DNA of 54,998 bases from assembly GCA_023424475.1 (NCBI GenBank), contig JAFADX010000320.1, forward strand, positions 1 through 54,998, in the 5' to 3' direction. Source of the stretch: Pseudomonadota bacterium. Its GTDB lineage: Bacteria > Pseudomonadota > Alphaproteobacteria > Acetobacterales > Acetobacteraceae. The notes under the pieces are model-generated. The model was not told where the DNA came from. It worked only from the letters and a program-made list of their open reading frames with translations, and ran no database searches. Below, piece by piece: positions 6,844 through 15,792 of the stretch. The number at the start of each line of letters is the position of its first letter. Positions within the stretch are counted from its first letter, which is position 1. A program made the position numbers and the translations under genes.

Positions 6844-8385
6844 TCACCCGGCTCCGAACCCGCCACCGCCCGGCGTCGCGATGGTGACGCGGCTTCCCTT
6901 TGACAGCGTCTGCTGGCGCCTCGCATCCACCGGCGCACCATCGATGAGAACCTGCCCGGGTTCTCCCTGCTCTCCGTCGAACAGGCCCGGCGCACCGAAG
7001 CGGATCCGCTCGGTGACGAAGACGGCGGCGACGCCGTCAGCCTCGCATTCGATTACCGTCTCCTGGCCACGGCCGCCCCGATGCCTGCCCGCGCCGCCGG
7101 AGTCTGCCCGCAACGCCTTGCGATGGACGAAGACAGGCGCGGTGCGCTCGGCGACCTCGATCGGCGTCGCCGAGATGTTGGACGGCCAGGAGATGCAGTC
7201 CACGCCGTCCTGCGCCGCGCCCGCGCCCGTGCCGCCGTTGAAGAAGAAGACATTGGCGAAGGACCGCCCCGATGGATCGGTCCCGGCGATGTTCATGATC
7301 CAGAGCGGGCTGCCGGGCGCAGCGCGCACCTTGTCCGGCAGCACTTCGGCGAGGGCACCGAAGAGCAACACCGGGACATAGTGGCCCGTGGCCGCGCGCC
7401 CGCCCACGGCGGCGGGCCAGCGCGGGTTCAGGATGGAGCCTTCCGGCGCATGCAGGCGGATCGGGCGGAAGATGCCTTCATTGTTCGGGACCTCCGGCAG
7501 CAGCAGCGCCTTCAGCGTGAAGGCCGCCATGGCCTTGGTGTAGGCCAGCACGCAATTGACCGCGCGCGGCTGTTGCGGACTCGTGCCGGTGAAATCGACA
7601 TGCGCCTCGCCGTTCCCGATCGCGACCTCGACGGCGAAGGTGAAGGGCGCGTCGAGCCCGTCGGTCCGCATCGTATAGCGCCAGCGCCCAGCCGGCAGGG
7701 CTGCGAGGCGCTGGCGCATCTCCGCTTCCGAACGGTCGAAGATCTCGTCTGCCACCGCGGCGAGATCCCGAAGGCCGTGGCTTTCCATCGCGCGCCGCAC
7801 GCGGTCGTCGATCAGCGACACGGCACCGACCTGCGCCCAGACATCGCCCTCGGTCTGGTCGGGCGTGCGGACATTGCTGCGCAGCAGGGTCAGCAGGGTC
7901 TCGTCCACCGCACCGTCGCGCATCAGGCGCATGGGCGGGATGTGGAAACCCTCCTCGAACACTTCCCGCGCCTCGGTGCTGCGGATGCGGCCGCCGATGT
8001 CGGGCACATGGCTGGTGGTGGCCGCGTAGCCGACGATCGTCCCATCCAGGAAGATCGGCCGCACGATCGAGATATCGTTCAGATGCCCCGTGCCGATCCA
8101 GGGGTTGTTCGTGACGAACACGTCGCCCGGCTGCATCCGCTCCGGCGGGATGGCGGCGCGCAGCGCCCGCACCGTGCCGGGCAGCGTGCCGATGAAGCTC
8201 GGGATGGAGCCGGTGTTCTGCGCGAGCGACCGGCCCTCGCTGTCCGTCAGCACGCAGGCGAAGTCGTTCGCCTCATTGGACAGGGTGGAGAAGGAGGTGC
8301 GGACGATGGCCTTCGCCGCCTCGTCCACCGCGGAGATCAGCCGCGTCCAGACGAGTTCGAGGGTGACGGGATCGAGCCGCGCCAT
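6844..8385 (-). CDS. hyuB: Hydantoinase/5-oxoprolinase family subunit B
   Basis: A 513-residue HyuB-type protein: N-terminus LDPVTLELVWTRLISAVDEA, then the family signatures DVFVTNNPWIGTGHLNDI, HVPDIGG and the C-terminal GGGGFG. HyuB pairs with HyuA for ATP-dependent opening of hydantoins, N-methylhydantoin or 5-oxoproline; the substrate cannot be told here. It follows hyuA with the stop and start sharing one base (TGATG at 8383-8387). The stop lies 43 bases from the IS630 end, so the gene is intact but sits at the junction. A second, decayed copy lies at 24567-25490. Confidence 0.9.
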   Translation of the reverse strand: MARLDPVTLELVWTRLISAVDEAAKAIVRTSFSTLSNEANDFACVLTDSEGRSLAQNTGSIPSFIGTLPGTVRALRAAIPPERMQPGDVFVTNNPWIGTGHLNDISIVRPIFLDGTIVGYAATTSHVPDIGGRIRSTEAREVFEEGFHIPPMRLMRDGAVDETLLTLLRSNVRTPDQTEGDVWAQVGAVSLIDDRVRRAMESHGLRDLAAVADEIFDRSEAEMRQRLAALPAGRWRYTMRTDGLDAPFTFAVEVAIGNGEAHVDFTGTSPQQPRAVNCVLAYTKAMAAFTLKALLLPEVPNNEGIFRPIRLHAPEGSILNPRWPAAVGGRAATGHYVPVLLFGALAEVLPDKVRAAPGSPLWIMNIAGTDPSGRSFANVFFFNGGTGAGAAQDGVDCISWPSNISATPIEVAERTAPVFVHRKALRADSGGAGRHRGGRGQETVIECEADGVAAVFVTERIRFGAPGLFDGEQGEPGQVLIDGAPVDARRQQTLSKGSRVTIATPGGGGFGAG

Positions 8386-10502
8386 CAGTCCAGCTCCACG
8401 AGGATGTTGCCCGAAGGCAGGATGGTGAAGCGGCCCGCTGGGCCGAGAACGAGGGTGGAGCCCGCTTCCTCGACCAGCGCCGGCCCCCGGGCCGAAAAGC
8501 CCGCCGGCAGTGCGGCGCGGCGATGCACCGCAGCCTCCGCCGCAGCGCCATCGACGATGATGCGGCGGCGGCGCGCCTCCGGCACCCCGTCGCCTGCCGC
8601 CGGCGCCTGCGGCGCGAGCCCGCGCGCCTGCCCGCGCAGCACGATCCGCGCATGCACGAGCTCGATCGGCACCTGCGGCGGCGGGCGGCTGTAGCGCGCG
8701 ACATAGGCGGTGCGGAAGGCATCGCCGATCAGCGTGCGCACGGCCTCGTCCTCCTTGGGCCAGGGCGCGGGCGGCAGCGGCACGGGCATATGCGCGCCCT
8801 GGCCGACGCAGCGCGCATCCACCAGCCGCCCGGCGGACAGGCCGCCCTGATCCAGGCCACTGCCTTCGAGCACCGCACGCGCCTCCTTCTCAAGGGCATC
8901 GAAGGTGTCGGCCAGGCTGGCCGCGCTGCAGGCATCGAGGCGGCGGCCCAGGCTGACGACGCGATCCACGCGCGGCGGCGCCGCCAGCATGCCGAGGGCG
9001 GAGGCGACACCCGCCTCGGGCGGCACGATGAGGCGACGGATGCCGAGCTTGCGCGCCAGGTGGTAGCCATGCACCGGGCCGCCGCCGCCGGTGCAGACCA
9101 GGGTGAAGCCGCTCGCATCCCGCCCACGCTCGGCCAGATGCGTGCGCGCGGCGCCGGCCATGGCCTCGGTCGCGACATCATGGATGCCCCAGGCCACCGC
9201 TTCGTCGGCAATGCCGAGAGAGGCAGCGAGCGCGCCGATGGCGGCCGCCGCCGCGCCGCGGTCGAGCGGCAGCCGCCCGCCGGCGAATCCCGCCGGGTCG
9301 AGATAGCCCAGCAGCAGGTTGGCATCCGTCACCGTGGGCTGGGTGCCGCCATGGCCGTAGCTCGCCGGCCCGGGTTCCGAGCCCGCACTGTCAGGGCCGA
9401 CCTTGAGCAGCCCGATCGCATCGCGGCGCGCGATGCTGCCGCCGCCCGCGCCGATCTCGATCAGGTCCACGGTGGAGATGCGGATGGGCAGGCCGCTGCC
9501 TTCGATGAAGCGCGCCTGGCGCGCCGCTTCGAAGCCGAAGACGATCTCGGGCTCGCCCTGCTCGACGACGCAGAGCTTCGCCGTCGTGCCGCCGAGGTCG
9601 AAGGCGAGCAGCCTCTCCTCGGGCGGGCCGGCAAGGAAGGCGCTGGCCAGCGCGCCTGCGGCGGGCCCGGATTCCAGAAGCTGCACCGGCGCGCGCCGCG
9701 CCTCCGCCACATGGGTCAGCCCGCCATTGGACAGCATCAGCAGCAATGGCGCGCTGACGCCGAGCGCCGCGAGTTCCGAAGCGAGACGCGCGAGGTAGCG
9801 TTCGGCCAGCGGCGCGACATAGGCATTTGCGGTGGCGGTCGAGCCGCGGTCGTATTCGCGCACTTCCCGAACGATGGAGGAGGACGCTGTGACCGGCAAC
9901 CCGGGATGGCGCGCCGCGATGTGCGCGGCGGCGGCTTCCTCATGCGCCGGATGCAGGTCACTGTGCAGGAACAGGATGGCGAGGGACTGCGCGCCGGCCG
10001 CGACGGCGGCATCCGCTTGCGCTTCCAGCGCCGCAAGGTCGAGCGGCACCAGCACCGTGCCGTCGGCCTTCACCCGTTCCGGAACTTCGAGCGACAGCGC
10101 GGGCGGCACCAGCGGCTGCGGTGGGCGGAGCTGGAGGTCATAGAGCTCGTAGCGCCGTTCCCGGCCGATATGCAGCACGTCGCGGAAGCCCGCCGTGGTG
10201 ATCAGCGCCGTCACGGCGCCCTTGCGTTCGATCAGCGCGTTGGTGAAGAGCGTCGTGGCGTGCACCACGCGGCCGAGCTCGCGCGGCGCGAAGCCGGCTT
10301 CCCCGAGCAGGCGCCGCGTGCCCTCGAGGATGCCGAGCACCGGATCCGCATGGGTGGTCAGCACCTTGATGTTCGCGGAGCGCCCGCCCGCGGGGTCGTG
10401 CAGCACGAGATCGGTGAAGGTGCCGCCAATGTCGATGCCGAGGGAAGGAAGGTGATGCGCGGCGCCGGCGGCGTCCTGCGAAGCGGTTCCAGTGCCGTCC
10501 AC
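8385..10502 (-). CDS. hyuA: Hydantoinase/5-oxoprolinase family subunit A
   Basis: A 705-residue HyuA-type ATPase subunit. The first phosphate-binding motif LGIDIGGTFTDLVL lies at residues 21-34 and the second, LAFDLGGTTAKL, in the middle, followed by EIGAGGGSIA and the PQPTVTDANLLLGYLDP-like segment. It uses a GTG start; the N-terminal 20 residues are poorly conserved, so a later start is possible. It forms an operon with hyuB and is transcribed divergently from the LysR gene, which probably controls it. The intergenic space of 101 bases holds a candidate operator. Confidence 0.9.
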   Translation of the reverse strand: MDGTGTASQDAAGAAHHLPSLGIDIGGTFTDLVLHDPAGGRSANIKVLTTHADPVLGILEGTRRLLGEAGFAPRELGRVVHATTLFTNALIERKGAVTALITTAGFRDVLHIGRERRYELYDLQLRPPQPLVPPALSLEVPERVKADGTVLVPLDLAALEAQADAAVAAGAQSLAILFLHSDLHPAHEEAAAAHIAARHPGLPVTASSSIVREVREYDRGSTATANAYVAPLAERYLARLASELAALGVSAPLLLMLSNGGLTHVAEARRAPVQLLESGPAAGALASAFLAGPPEERLLAFDLGGTTAKLCVVEQGEPEIVFGFEAARQARFIEGSGLPIRISTVDLIEIGAGGGSIARRDAIGLLKVGPDSAGSEPGPASYGHGGTQPTVTDANLLLGYLDPAGFAGGRLPLDRGAAAAAIGALAASLGIADEAVAWGIHDVATEAMAGAARTHLAERGRDASGFTLVCTGGGGPVHGYHLARKLGIRRLIVPPEAGVASALGMLAAPPRVDRVVSLGRRLDACSAASLADTFDALEKEARAVLEGSGLDQGGLSAGRLVDARCVGQGAHMPVPLPPAPWPKEDEAVRTLIGDAFRTAYVARYSRPPPQVPIELVHARIVLRGQARGLAPQAPAAGDGVPEARRRRIIVDGAAAEAAVHRRAALPAGFSARGPALVEEAGSTLVLGPAGRFTILPSGNILVELD

Positions 10503-10558
10503 GGCTATCGGTCTCTCGTCGTCATGGCCCGGAGGCTAGGCAGGGGAAGCAGGGGCGT

Positions 10559-10590
10559 CCAATATCAATCCCTGCCGGTGTCATATCCGG
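10559..10590. promoter_or_regulatory. Candidate LysR operator between hyuA and lysR
   Basis: CCAATATCAATCCC is followed eleven bases later by TCATATCC, giving an AT-rich imperfect dyad in GC-rich surroundings. It lies just before the LysR start and upstream of hyuA, where LysR proteins usually bind. A related TAATATCGAATCCC occurs at 13401-13414. Confidence 0.35.
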
Positions 10591-10603
10591 GGGGAATAAG
10601 CAG

Positions 10604-11545
10604 ATGGAACTGCGGCACCTCCGCTATGTCGTGACCTTGGCCGAGGAGTTGCATTTCGGCCGCGCGGCGGCCCGCCTCGGCATCTCGCAGCCGCCGCTGA
10701 GCCAGCAGCTCGCCGCGCTCGAGGCGGAGCTCGGCGTGCGCCTCTTCGACCGGAACCGGCGGGGCGTGGTGCTGACCGCGGCCGGCAAGCAGTTCGTCGA
10801 GGCGGCGCGCGTGGCGCTGCGGGCGGTCGAGCGCGCGCGCGCGGTCGCCGTGCATGCGGGCCGCGGGGAACTGGGGGAACTGAGGCTCGGCCTCTTCGCC
10901 TCGGCGCCGCTCAGCCAGGGCGTTGCCGCGACGATCGGCGCCTTCCGTGCCGCCTATCCGGGCGTGCGCCTGGTACTGACCGAAGCGCCCAGCGCTCGGC
11001 AGGTCGAGGCTATCGCCGCGGGCACGCTCGATGCGGGTTTCCTCCGGAGCCCCTGCCGGCCGCTGCTGCCGCACGGGCTCGACGCGGTGGAGGCCGTGCG
11101 GGAGCCGCTCTGCGTCGTGCTGCCCTTCGGCCATGCCCTGGCGAGGCGATGCGGACCGGTGCGCCTCGCCGAGCTCGCCGGCGAGCCGATGGTGTTCTTC
11201 TCGCGAGCCTTCAGCCCGGCGATGCACGACCATGTCCACGCGCTCTGCATGACGAGCGGCTTCATGCCGTGCATCGTGCAGGAGGCGAATGCGAACGCCA
11301 TGATCCTCGGCCTGGTGGCCACAGGCATCGGCGTGTCGATCCTGCCTGCCGCCCAGTGCGGCACGCGCCCGGACCGCGTGCAGATCCGCCCGATCGCCGA
11401 CGGCGCGGCAGTGACCGCGAGCTGGGTGGCATTCCGCGCGGACGATTCCAGCCTGCCCGCGCGGAATTTCGTCGCCCTGGTGGAACACCGGGGCATCAGC
11501 CTCGAACCCCTGCCGAACCAGGCTCACGGCCCCGTGGGGCCGTGA
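10604..11545 (+). CDS. LysR-family transcriptional regulator
   Basis: A 313-residue regulator. The N-terminal winged helix-turn-helix is clear in residues 1-62 (MELRHLRYVVTLAEELHFGRAAARLGISQPPLSQQ...GVRLFDRNRRGVVLTAAG). The rest is a periplasmic-binding-like effector domain (ELRLGLFASAPLSQGVAATI...). It is transcribed away from hyuAB and converges with the Bug receptor gene, so it is the likely local regulator for hydantoin or lactam catabolism; the effector is unknown. The stop codon is part of a perfect terminator-like palindrome. Confidence 0.9.
   Translation: MELRHLRYVVTLAEELHFGRAAARLGISQPPLSQQLAALEAELGVRLFDRNRRGVVLTAAGKQFVEAARVALRAVERARAVAVHAGRGELGELRLGLFASAPLSQGVAATIGAFRAAYPGVRLVLTEAPSARQVEAIAAGTLDAGFLRSPCRPLLPHGLDAVEAVREPLCVVLPFGHALARRCGPVRLAELAGEPMVFFSRAFSPAMHDHVHALCMTSGFMPCIVQEANANAMILGLVATGIGVSILPAAQCGTRPDRVQIRPIADGAAVTASWVAFRADDSSLPARNFVALVEHRGISLEPLPNQAHGPVGP
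11524..11545. terminator. Bidirectional hairpin between lysR and the Bug receptor
   Basis: TCACGGCCCC (11524-11533), loop GT, GGGGCCGTGA (11536-11545): ten-base perfect arms that include the LysR stop codon. It sits between two convergent genes whose stops are only nine bases apart. The downstream CACTTTCAGTT has few Ts, so termination strength is uncertain. Confidence 0.6.
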
Positions 11546-11553
11546 CGCCACTT

Positions 11554-12531
11554 TCAGTTCACCTGGATGTTCGCGGCGCGCGCGGCCTGCACGTAACGCG
11601 CGATGTCGGCCTGCAATGCCGCGGCAAAGGCTTCGGGCGTGCTGCCCACGGCCTCGGCCCCGAGCCGCGAGAGCTGCTCGCGTACCGCCGGCTGGGCGAG
11701 GGCCGCCGTGACCAGCGCCTGCAGCCGCGCGATGCGCGGAGCCGGCGTGCCGGCGGGGGCCATCAGCCCATACCAGGGGTTCACCTCGAAGCCCGGCATG
11801 CCGGCCTCCGCCATGGTCGGGACGTCCGGCAGCGCGGAGCTTCGCGTGGCGGTGGTGACCGCGAGGGCACGCAGCGTGCCCGCGCGCACATGGCCGATCG
11901 CTGCCGGCAGGTTGGCGAAGCTCATGGACAGCCGACCGCCGATGAGGTCCGTGAGCGCCGGCCCGTCGCCCCGATAGGGCACATGGACCATGTCGAGGCC
12001 CGCCATGCTCCGGAACATCTCGCCCGCGAGATGGCCGGAGGCGCCGTTGCCGGCGGAGCCGAAGCTCGACTGCTGCGGCCTCGCGCGCACGTATTCGATC
12101 AGTGCCGCCACCGTCGTCACCGGCGTGGCGGACGGCACCACGAGGACGAGCGGCACGGAGGCGACCATCGTCACCGGCGCGAAGTCGCGCACCGGATCGT
12201 AGGGCAGGTTCTGGAAGAGGCCGACATTGATGGCGTGGGACCCGTTGGTCGCCATCAGCAGGGTATGGCCGTCCGGGGCCGCGCGCGCCACCAGCTCGCT
12301 GCCGATGACGGCGCCGCCGCCCGGGCGGTTCTCGACCACCACGGGCTGCCCGAGGTCCGGCGCGATGCGCTCGGCGACCATGCGAGCGAGGATGTCGGTG
12401 GACCCGCCCGGCGCGTAGGGCACGACGATCCGTACCGGGCGCGAGGGGAAGGTCTCCTGCGCCCGGACCGTCATGGCGGGGGCGAGAAGGGCCGCGGCAA
12501 CGAAGCCGCGGCGTGCGATCAGCATCGCCAT
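11554..12531 (-). CDS. Tripartite tricarboxylate (Bug) receptor protein
   Basis: A 325-residue periplasmic receptor. An N-terminal signal peptide (IARRGFVAAALLAPAMTVRA) is followed by the Bug signature FPSRPVRIVVPYAPGGSTD, and later by SFGSAGNGASGHLAGE and VPYRGDGPALTDL. It binds a carboxylate or related small acid for TctAB-type import; no tctA or tctB is in the window. A second possible start is two codons in. It lies ten bases downstream of the racemase gene, so the two form an operon and the receptor may bring in the racemase substrate. Confidence 0.9.
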   Translation of the reverse strand: MAMLIARRGFVAAALLAPAMTVRAQETFPSRPVRIVVPYAPGGSTDILARMVAERIAPDLGQPVVVENRPGGGAVIGSELVARAAPDGHTLLMATNGSHAINVGLFQNLPYDPVRDFAPVTMVASVPLVLVVPSATPVTTVAALIEYVRARPQQSSFGSAGNGASGHLAGEMFRSMAGLDMVHVPYRGDGPALTDLIGGRLSMSFANLPAAIGHVRAGTLRALAVTTATRSSALPDVPTMAEAGMPGFEVNPWYGLMAPAGTPAPRIARLQALVTAALAQPAVREQLSRLGAEAVGSTPEAFAAALQADIARYVQAARAANIQVN

Positions 12532-12541
12532 CACCGCGCCC

Positions 12542-13285
12542 TCACGCGGCCTGCGCGGCGAGGCTGCGCTGGAACAGGCTCCCCGCCCGGATGTCCTGCA
12601 TCGGTACCCCCATGCGGGCGAGCCCCGCCCAGAGCGAGGCCTGGTTCGAGGACACGACGGGCCGGCCGCTGCGTGCCTCGATCGTCTCGATCCGGTCCAT
12701 GCACAGCAGGTTGGTGCAGCTGATGAAGATGGTGTCGCAATCCCCGATCGCCTTGGTGTTGGCGAGCACGAGGTCGGCGACCTGGTCGGAGGAGATGCGG
12801 CGGATGTCCTCGCTCGTCGGGCAGCGGAAACTGTCGAGACCCACGACCTCAAGGCCGTAGTGGCGGCAGAATGCCAGCTCGTGTTCGTTCACCGCGTCCG
12901 GATAGGGCGTGATCATGAAGATCCGGCGCGCGCCCTGCGCCCTCAGCGCCTCGACCACGGCGGTTGAGGTCGTTACGGCGGGGATGCCGGTGCGCCTGGT
13001 GATGCGCTCCGCGAGCCTAGCCTCCTTGCCGACGCCTTCGAGGAAGCTGCCGCTGGTGCAGCCGTAGACGATGACCTCGGGGTAGGCCTGGGCGAGATCA
13101 TGCGCCGCCTGGTCCACGGAGTCCGCCATCGCGAGCAAGGATTCCCGGCTGATGGAGCTGTCCGGCCGGGAGAGGCGGTTGTGGTTCATGATGATGCCTG
13201 GCGGCAGGAACACCGGGAGTTCGCGTTCCAGCGCGACGTTGCCCGGCGGAGCCAGAATGCCGATGCGTCGTACATTGTTGTCCAT
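12542..13285 (-). CDS. Maleate isomerase / Asp-Glu racemase superfamily enzyme
   Basis: A 247-residue protein of the maleate cis-trans isomerase and arylmalonate decarboxylase group. The N-terminus RRIGILAPPGNVALERE is typical. Both catalytic cysteines are visible: C76 in VYGCTSGS and C190 in FISCTN. The start at 13285 (MDNNVRRIG) is chosen because homologous sequence begins there; a longer frame upstream is poorly conserved. It is co-transcribed with the Bug receptor. The likely chemistry is isomerization or racemization of a dicarboxylate or amino-acid derivative; the exact substrate is not evident. Confidence 0.85.
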   Translation of the reverse strand: MDNNVRRIGILAPPGNVALERELPVFLPPGIIMNHNRLSRPDSSISRESLLAMADSVDQAAHDLAQAYPEVIVYGCTSGSFLEGVGKEARLAERITRRTGIPAVTTSTAVVEALRAQGARRIFMITPYPDAVNEHELAFCRHYGLEVVGLDSFRCPTSEDIRRISSDQVADLVLANTKAIGDCDTIFISCTNLLCMDRIETIEARSGRPVVSSNQASLWAGLARMGVPMQDIRAGSLFQRSLAAQAA

Positions 13286-13400
13286 GAGCCTGCCCTCCGG
13301 GTGGACGCTTCCGCGCCACCATGATCGTGAAAGCTGCTGCCGTGATTCGTGTGCCGGCACCGCGTCACGGCGATGTTACGGGCGCGGGCAGATCGCCGTC

Positions 13401-13430
13401 TAATATCGAATCCCATCAATGTGATTGGTG
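13401..13430. promoter_or_regulatory. Candidate operator between the two divergent racemase-like genes
   Basis: TAATATCGAATCCC followed by an imperfect dyad CCCATCAAT-GTG-ATTGGTGTGGG. AATATC and AATCCC are shared with the site before the LysR gene. It lies in the 284-base divergent spacer (13286-13569), which otherwise holds no recognisable gene. Confidence 0.3.
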
Positions 13431-13569
13431 TGGGCAATGAGACATCCTTTCCCCGGGGCGCCCGTGTTCGGGCAGGCCTCCTCGGGGATGTTCGGTTCCG
13501 CGGCGCAGTGGCACGCTCCCCGCATCGGCACGCGCGTGGGCGCGGCTCCTTGCGACGCGGAGGCTGGAG

Positions 13570-14289
13570 ATGAAGGGTTGGCGCGCACGCATCGGCTTCC
13601 TGGTTCCCCCCGGCAATCCCACGGTGGAACCGGAGATGTTTGCGCTATGCTCGCCGGGCGTATCCCTGCACTTCACCCGGATGAAGGCGGATGGTTCCGC
13701 CGGCACGCATGCCGGGCTGGAGGAGCGCATCCTCAGCCAGGTGGCCAATCTACCGGAGGCGGCGAAACTGCTGGCGATGGTATCCCCCAATGTCATCGTC
13801 CTGGCGCACACCGCCACGAGCTATACGCTGGGCCGGGAGCGCGAGGCGGCGCTGGTCGCCGAGGTGGAGGCCCTGAGCGGGGCGCGTTTCGCAACCGCCT
13901 TCGGCAGCACGCTGGCGGCGCTCGAATGGTTGGGGTGCAAGCGTATCGCCTACGGCACTCCCTATTCCGAGGCGATGACCTTGCAAGGCATGCGCCATCT
14001 GGAAGCGCATGGCATCGAGGTGGTCAGCCATGGCATCCTGCCCGATGTCCGCAATATCTACGAGGAGAACGACGAACGCGCCTATGCCCTGGGGCGCGCC
14101 GTGGATCGGCCGGAGGCCGATGCCGTGTTCCTGAGCGGCACGGGGATGCCCACCATCGGCGCCATCCAGGCACTGGAGGACGATCTGGGCAAGCCCGTGG
14201 TTTCGGCCGCGTCAGCCATGATGTGGAACGCGCTGCGGCTGGCCGGCGTGACGCGCGCTCGGCCGGGCTACGGTCAGCTCTTCGCCTGA
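13570..14289 (+). CDS. Maleate isomerase-like protein without catalytic cysteines
   Basis: A 239-residue protein homologous to the gene at 12542-13285: N-terminus RARIGFLVPPGNPTVEPEMF, and the same fold-defining spacing. At the places of the two catalytic cysteines it has H80 (VLAHTATSYT) and G190 (FLSGTGMPT). The frame is intact and the rest well conserved, so it is not a decayed gene. It is divergent from its cysteine-bearing homologue and convergent with livF. Function could be a lyase or decarboxylase with different chemistry, or a binding role; this is open. Confidence 0.8.
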   Translation: MKGWRARIGFLVPPGNPTVEPEMFALCSPGVSLHFTRMKADGSAGTHAGLEERILSQVANLPEAAKLLAMVSPNVIVLAHTATSYTLGREREAALVAEVEALSGARFATAFGSTLAALEWLGCKRIAYGTPYSEAMTLQGMRHLEAHGIEVVSHGILPDVRNIYEENDERAYALGRAVDRPEADAVFLSGTGMPTIGAIQALEDDLGKPVVSAASAMMWNALRLAGVTRARPGYGQLFA

Positions 14290-14318
14290 GACCATTGACC
14301 AAAGGCGTCGGAGGGCCG

Positions 14319-15023
14319 TCAGCGGAGATAGGTCTCGCGAATCGCATCATCGGCGGCCAACGACGCAGCGCCGCCCTCCAGACGAATGACGCCGGTCTCA
14401 AGGACATAGCCGTGGTCGACGACATCGAGCGCGGCTGAGGCGTTCTGCTCGACGAGCAGGATCGCCGTGCCGCTCGCGCGGATCTCGACGAACTTGCGGA
14501 AGATCTCCGCGATGAGCAGCGGGGCAAGGCCGAGCGAAGGCTCGTCCAGCAGCAGGTAGCGCGGGCGGGACATCAGGCCGCGGCCTATGGCGAGCATCTG
14601 TTGCTCGCCACCCGAGAGCGTGAGGGCGTGCTGTTGGCGGCGTTCCTTCAGGCGCGGGAACAGCGTGAAGACCATCTCGAGATCGGCGGCAATCCCGGCG
14701 CGGTCGCTGCGCGTATAGGCGCCGAGGGAGAGATTCCCGGCGACCGAAAGGGAAGGGAAAAGCTCACGCCGTTCGGGCACCAGCGCAAGCCCACGCCGGA
14801 CCACTGCATCCGCGGCCAGGCCATCGATCCGATCGCCATCCAGCATGACGCTTCCACTACTCGGCTTCACAAGGCCGGCGATGGCGCGGAGCGTCGTGGA
14901 TTTTCCTGCCCCGTTCGGGCCAAGCAGGGTGACGATGCTGCTATCGGGCACCGAGAAGGAGATGCCATGCACGACACGGACGTTGCCGTAGCCCGCTTCC
15001 AGCCCGGCGACCTCAAGCGTCAT
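14319..15023 (-). CDS. livF: Branched-chain amino acid type ABC transporter ATPase LivF
   Basis: A 234-residue ATPase: Walker A GPNGAGKST, signature LSGGEQQML, Walker B YLLLDEPSLGL and the C-terminal LVEQNA of LivF proteins. It overlaps livG by eleven bases and is the last gene of the nine-gene operon. It energises import of the ligand bound by the receptor at 20088-21296, probably an aromatic or branched carboxylate rather than an amino acid, given the acyl-CoA ligase in the operon (inference). Confidence 0.92.
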   Translation of the reverse strand: MTLEVAGLEAGYGNVRVVHGISFSVPDSSIVTLLGPNGAGKSTTLRAIAGLVKPSSGSVMLDGDRIDGLAADAVVRRGLALVPERRELFPSLSVAGNLSLGAYTRSDRAGIAADLEMVFTLFPRLKERRQQHALTLSGGEQQMLAIGRGLMSRPRYLLLDEPSLGLAPLLIAEIFRKFVEIRASGTAILLVEQNASAALDVVDHGYVLETGVIRLEGGAASLAADDAIRETYLR

Positions 15024-15792
15024 GGCTCGTGCCTCCGAGATAGGCGGCGATGACGTCCGGGTTGCGGCGCACCTCCTCAGGCGTGCCCTCAGCGAGTTTG
15101 CGGCCGTAGTTCAGCACCGTAATGCGTTCCGAGACGCCCATCACCACGCGCATGACATGGTCTATAAGCAGTAGTGTGAGGCCAAGCTCGTCACGAAGGC
15201 GCAGCAGCACGGCGGACAGGTCCTCGGCCTCCGCCGCGCGCAACCCGGCCGCGGGTTCGTCGAGCAGCAGGAGGCGGGGGCCGACGGCCAGCGCGCGGGC
15301 CAGTTCCAGCCGCCGCTGCTGGCCGAGGGCGAGGTCCCCGGCGGCGGTGTCCGCCTGCGATTCAAGATCGACCAGGGCGAGAAGCTCATTCGCGCGGCGC
15401 CCAGCACCGCGCTCAGCGTGGCGGAACCCGGGCAGGCGCAGCGTGCTCGCCAGCAGACCGTAGCCGAGATGGCGATGCAGGCCGATCAGCACGTTCTCGC
15501 GCGCGGAAAGCTCCGTGAAAAGCTCCGTGTTCTGGAAGGTACGCGCGACGCCCTGCGCCGCGATGCGATGCGGCGGCTGGCCGCTGAGAACCGCGCCGTC
15601 CAGCAGGACGCGGCCGGTCGTCGGCGCATAGATGCCGGTGATGAGGTTCACCAGCGTGGACTTGCCGGCGCCGTTTGGGCCAATGACGGCGTGGATGGAG
15701 CGCGGGGCCACATCGATCGAAACCTCGTCCAGCGCCACGAGGCCGCCGAAGTGGATGCCGAGCAGCTCGATGTTGAGGGCGGCGGCGGTCAT
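15013..15792 (-). CDS. livG: Branched-chain amino acid type ABC transporter ATPase LivG
   Basis: A 259-residue ATPase with Walker A GPNGAGKSTLVNLITG, signature LALGQQRRLELARAL, Walker B LLLLDEPAAGLR and the LivG-type LLIDHVM. It overlaps livM by four bases (ATGA) and livF by eleven. LivG and LivF form the ATPase pair at the inner face of the membrane. Confidence 0.92.
   Translation of the reverse strand: MTAAALNIELLGIHFGGLVALDEVSIDVAPRSIHAVIGPNGAGKSTLVNLITGIYAPTTGRVLLDGAVLSGQPPHRIAAQGVARTFQNTELFTELSARENVLIGLHRHLGYGLLASTLRLPGFRHAERGAGRRANELLALVDLESQADTAAGDLALGQQRRLELARALAVGPRLLLLDEPAAGLRAAEAEDLSAVLLRLRDELGLTLLLIDHVMRVVMGVSERITVLNYGRKLAEGTPEEVRRNPDVIAAYLGGTSHDA

Noticed and set aside
8523..10634. 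703-codon open frame antisense to hyuA
   Set aside because: It mirrors the GC-rich codon pattern of hyuA, is full of Arg, His, Gly and has no domain; a typical shadow frame.
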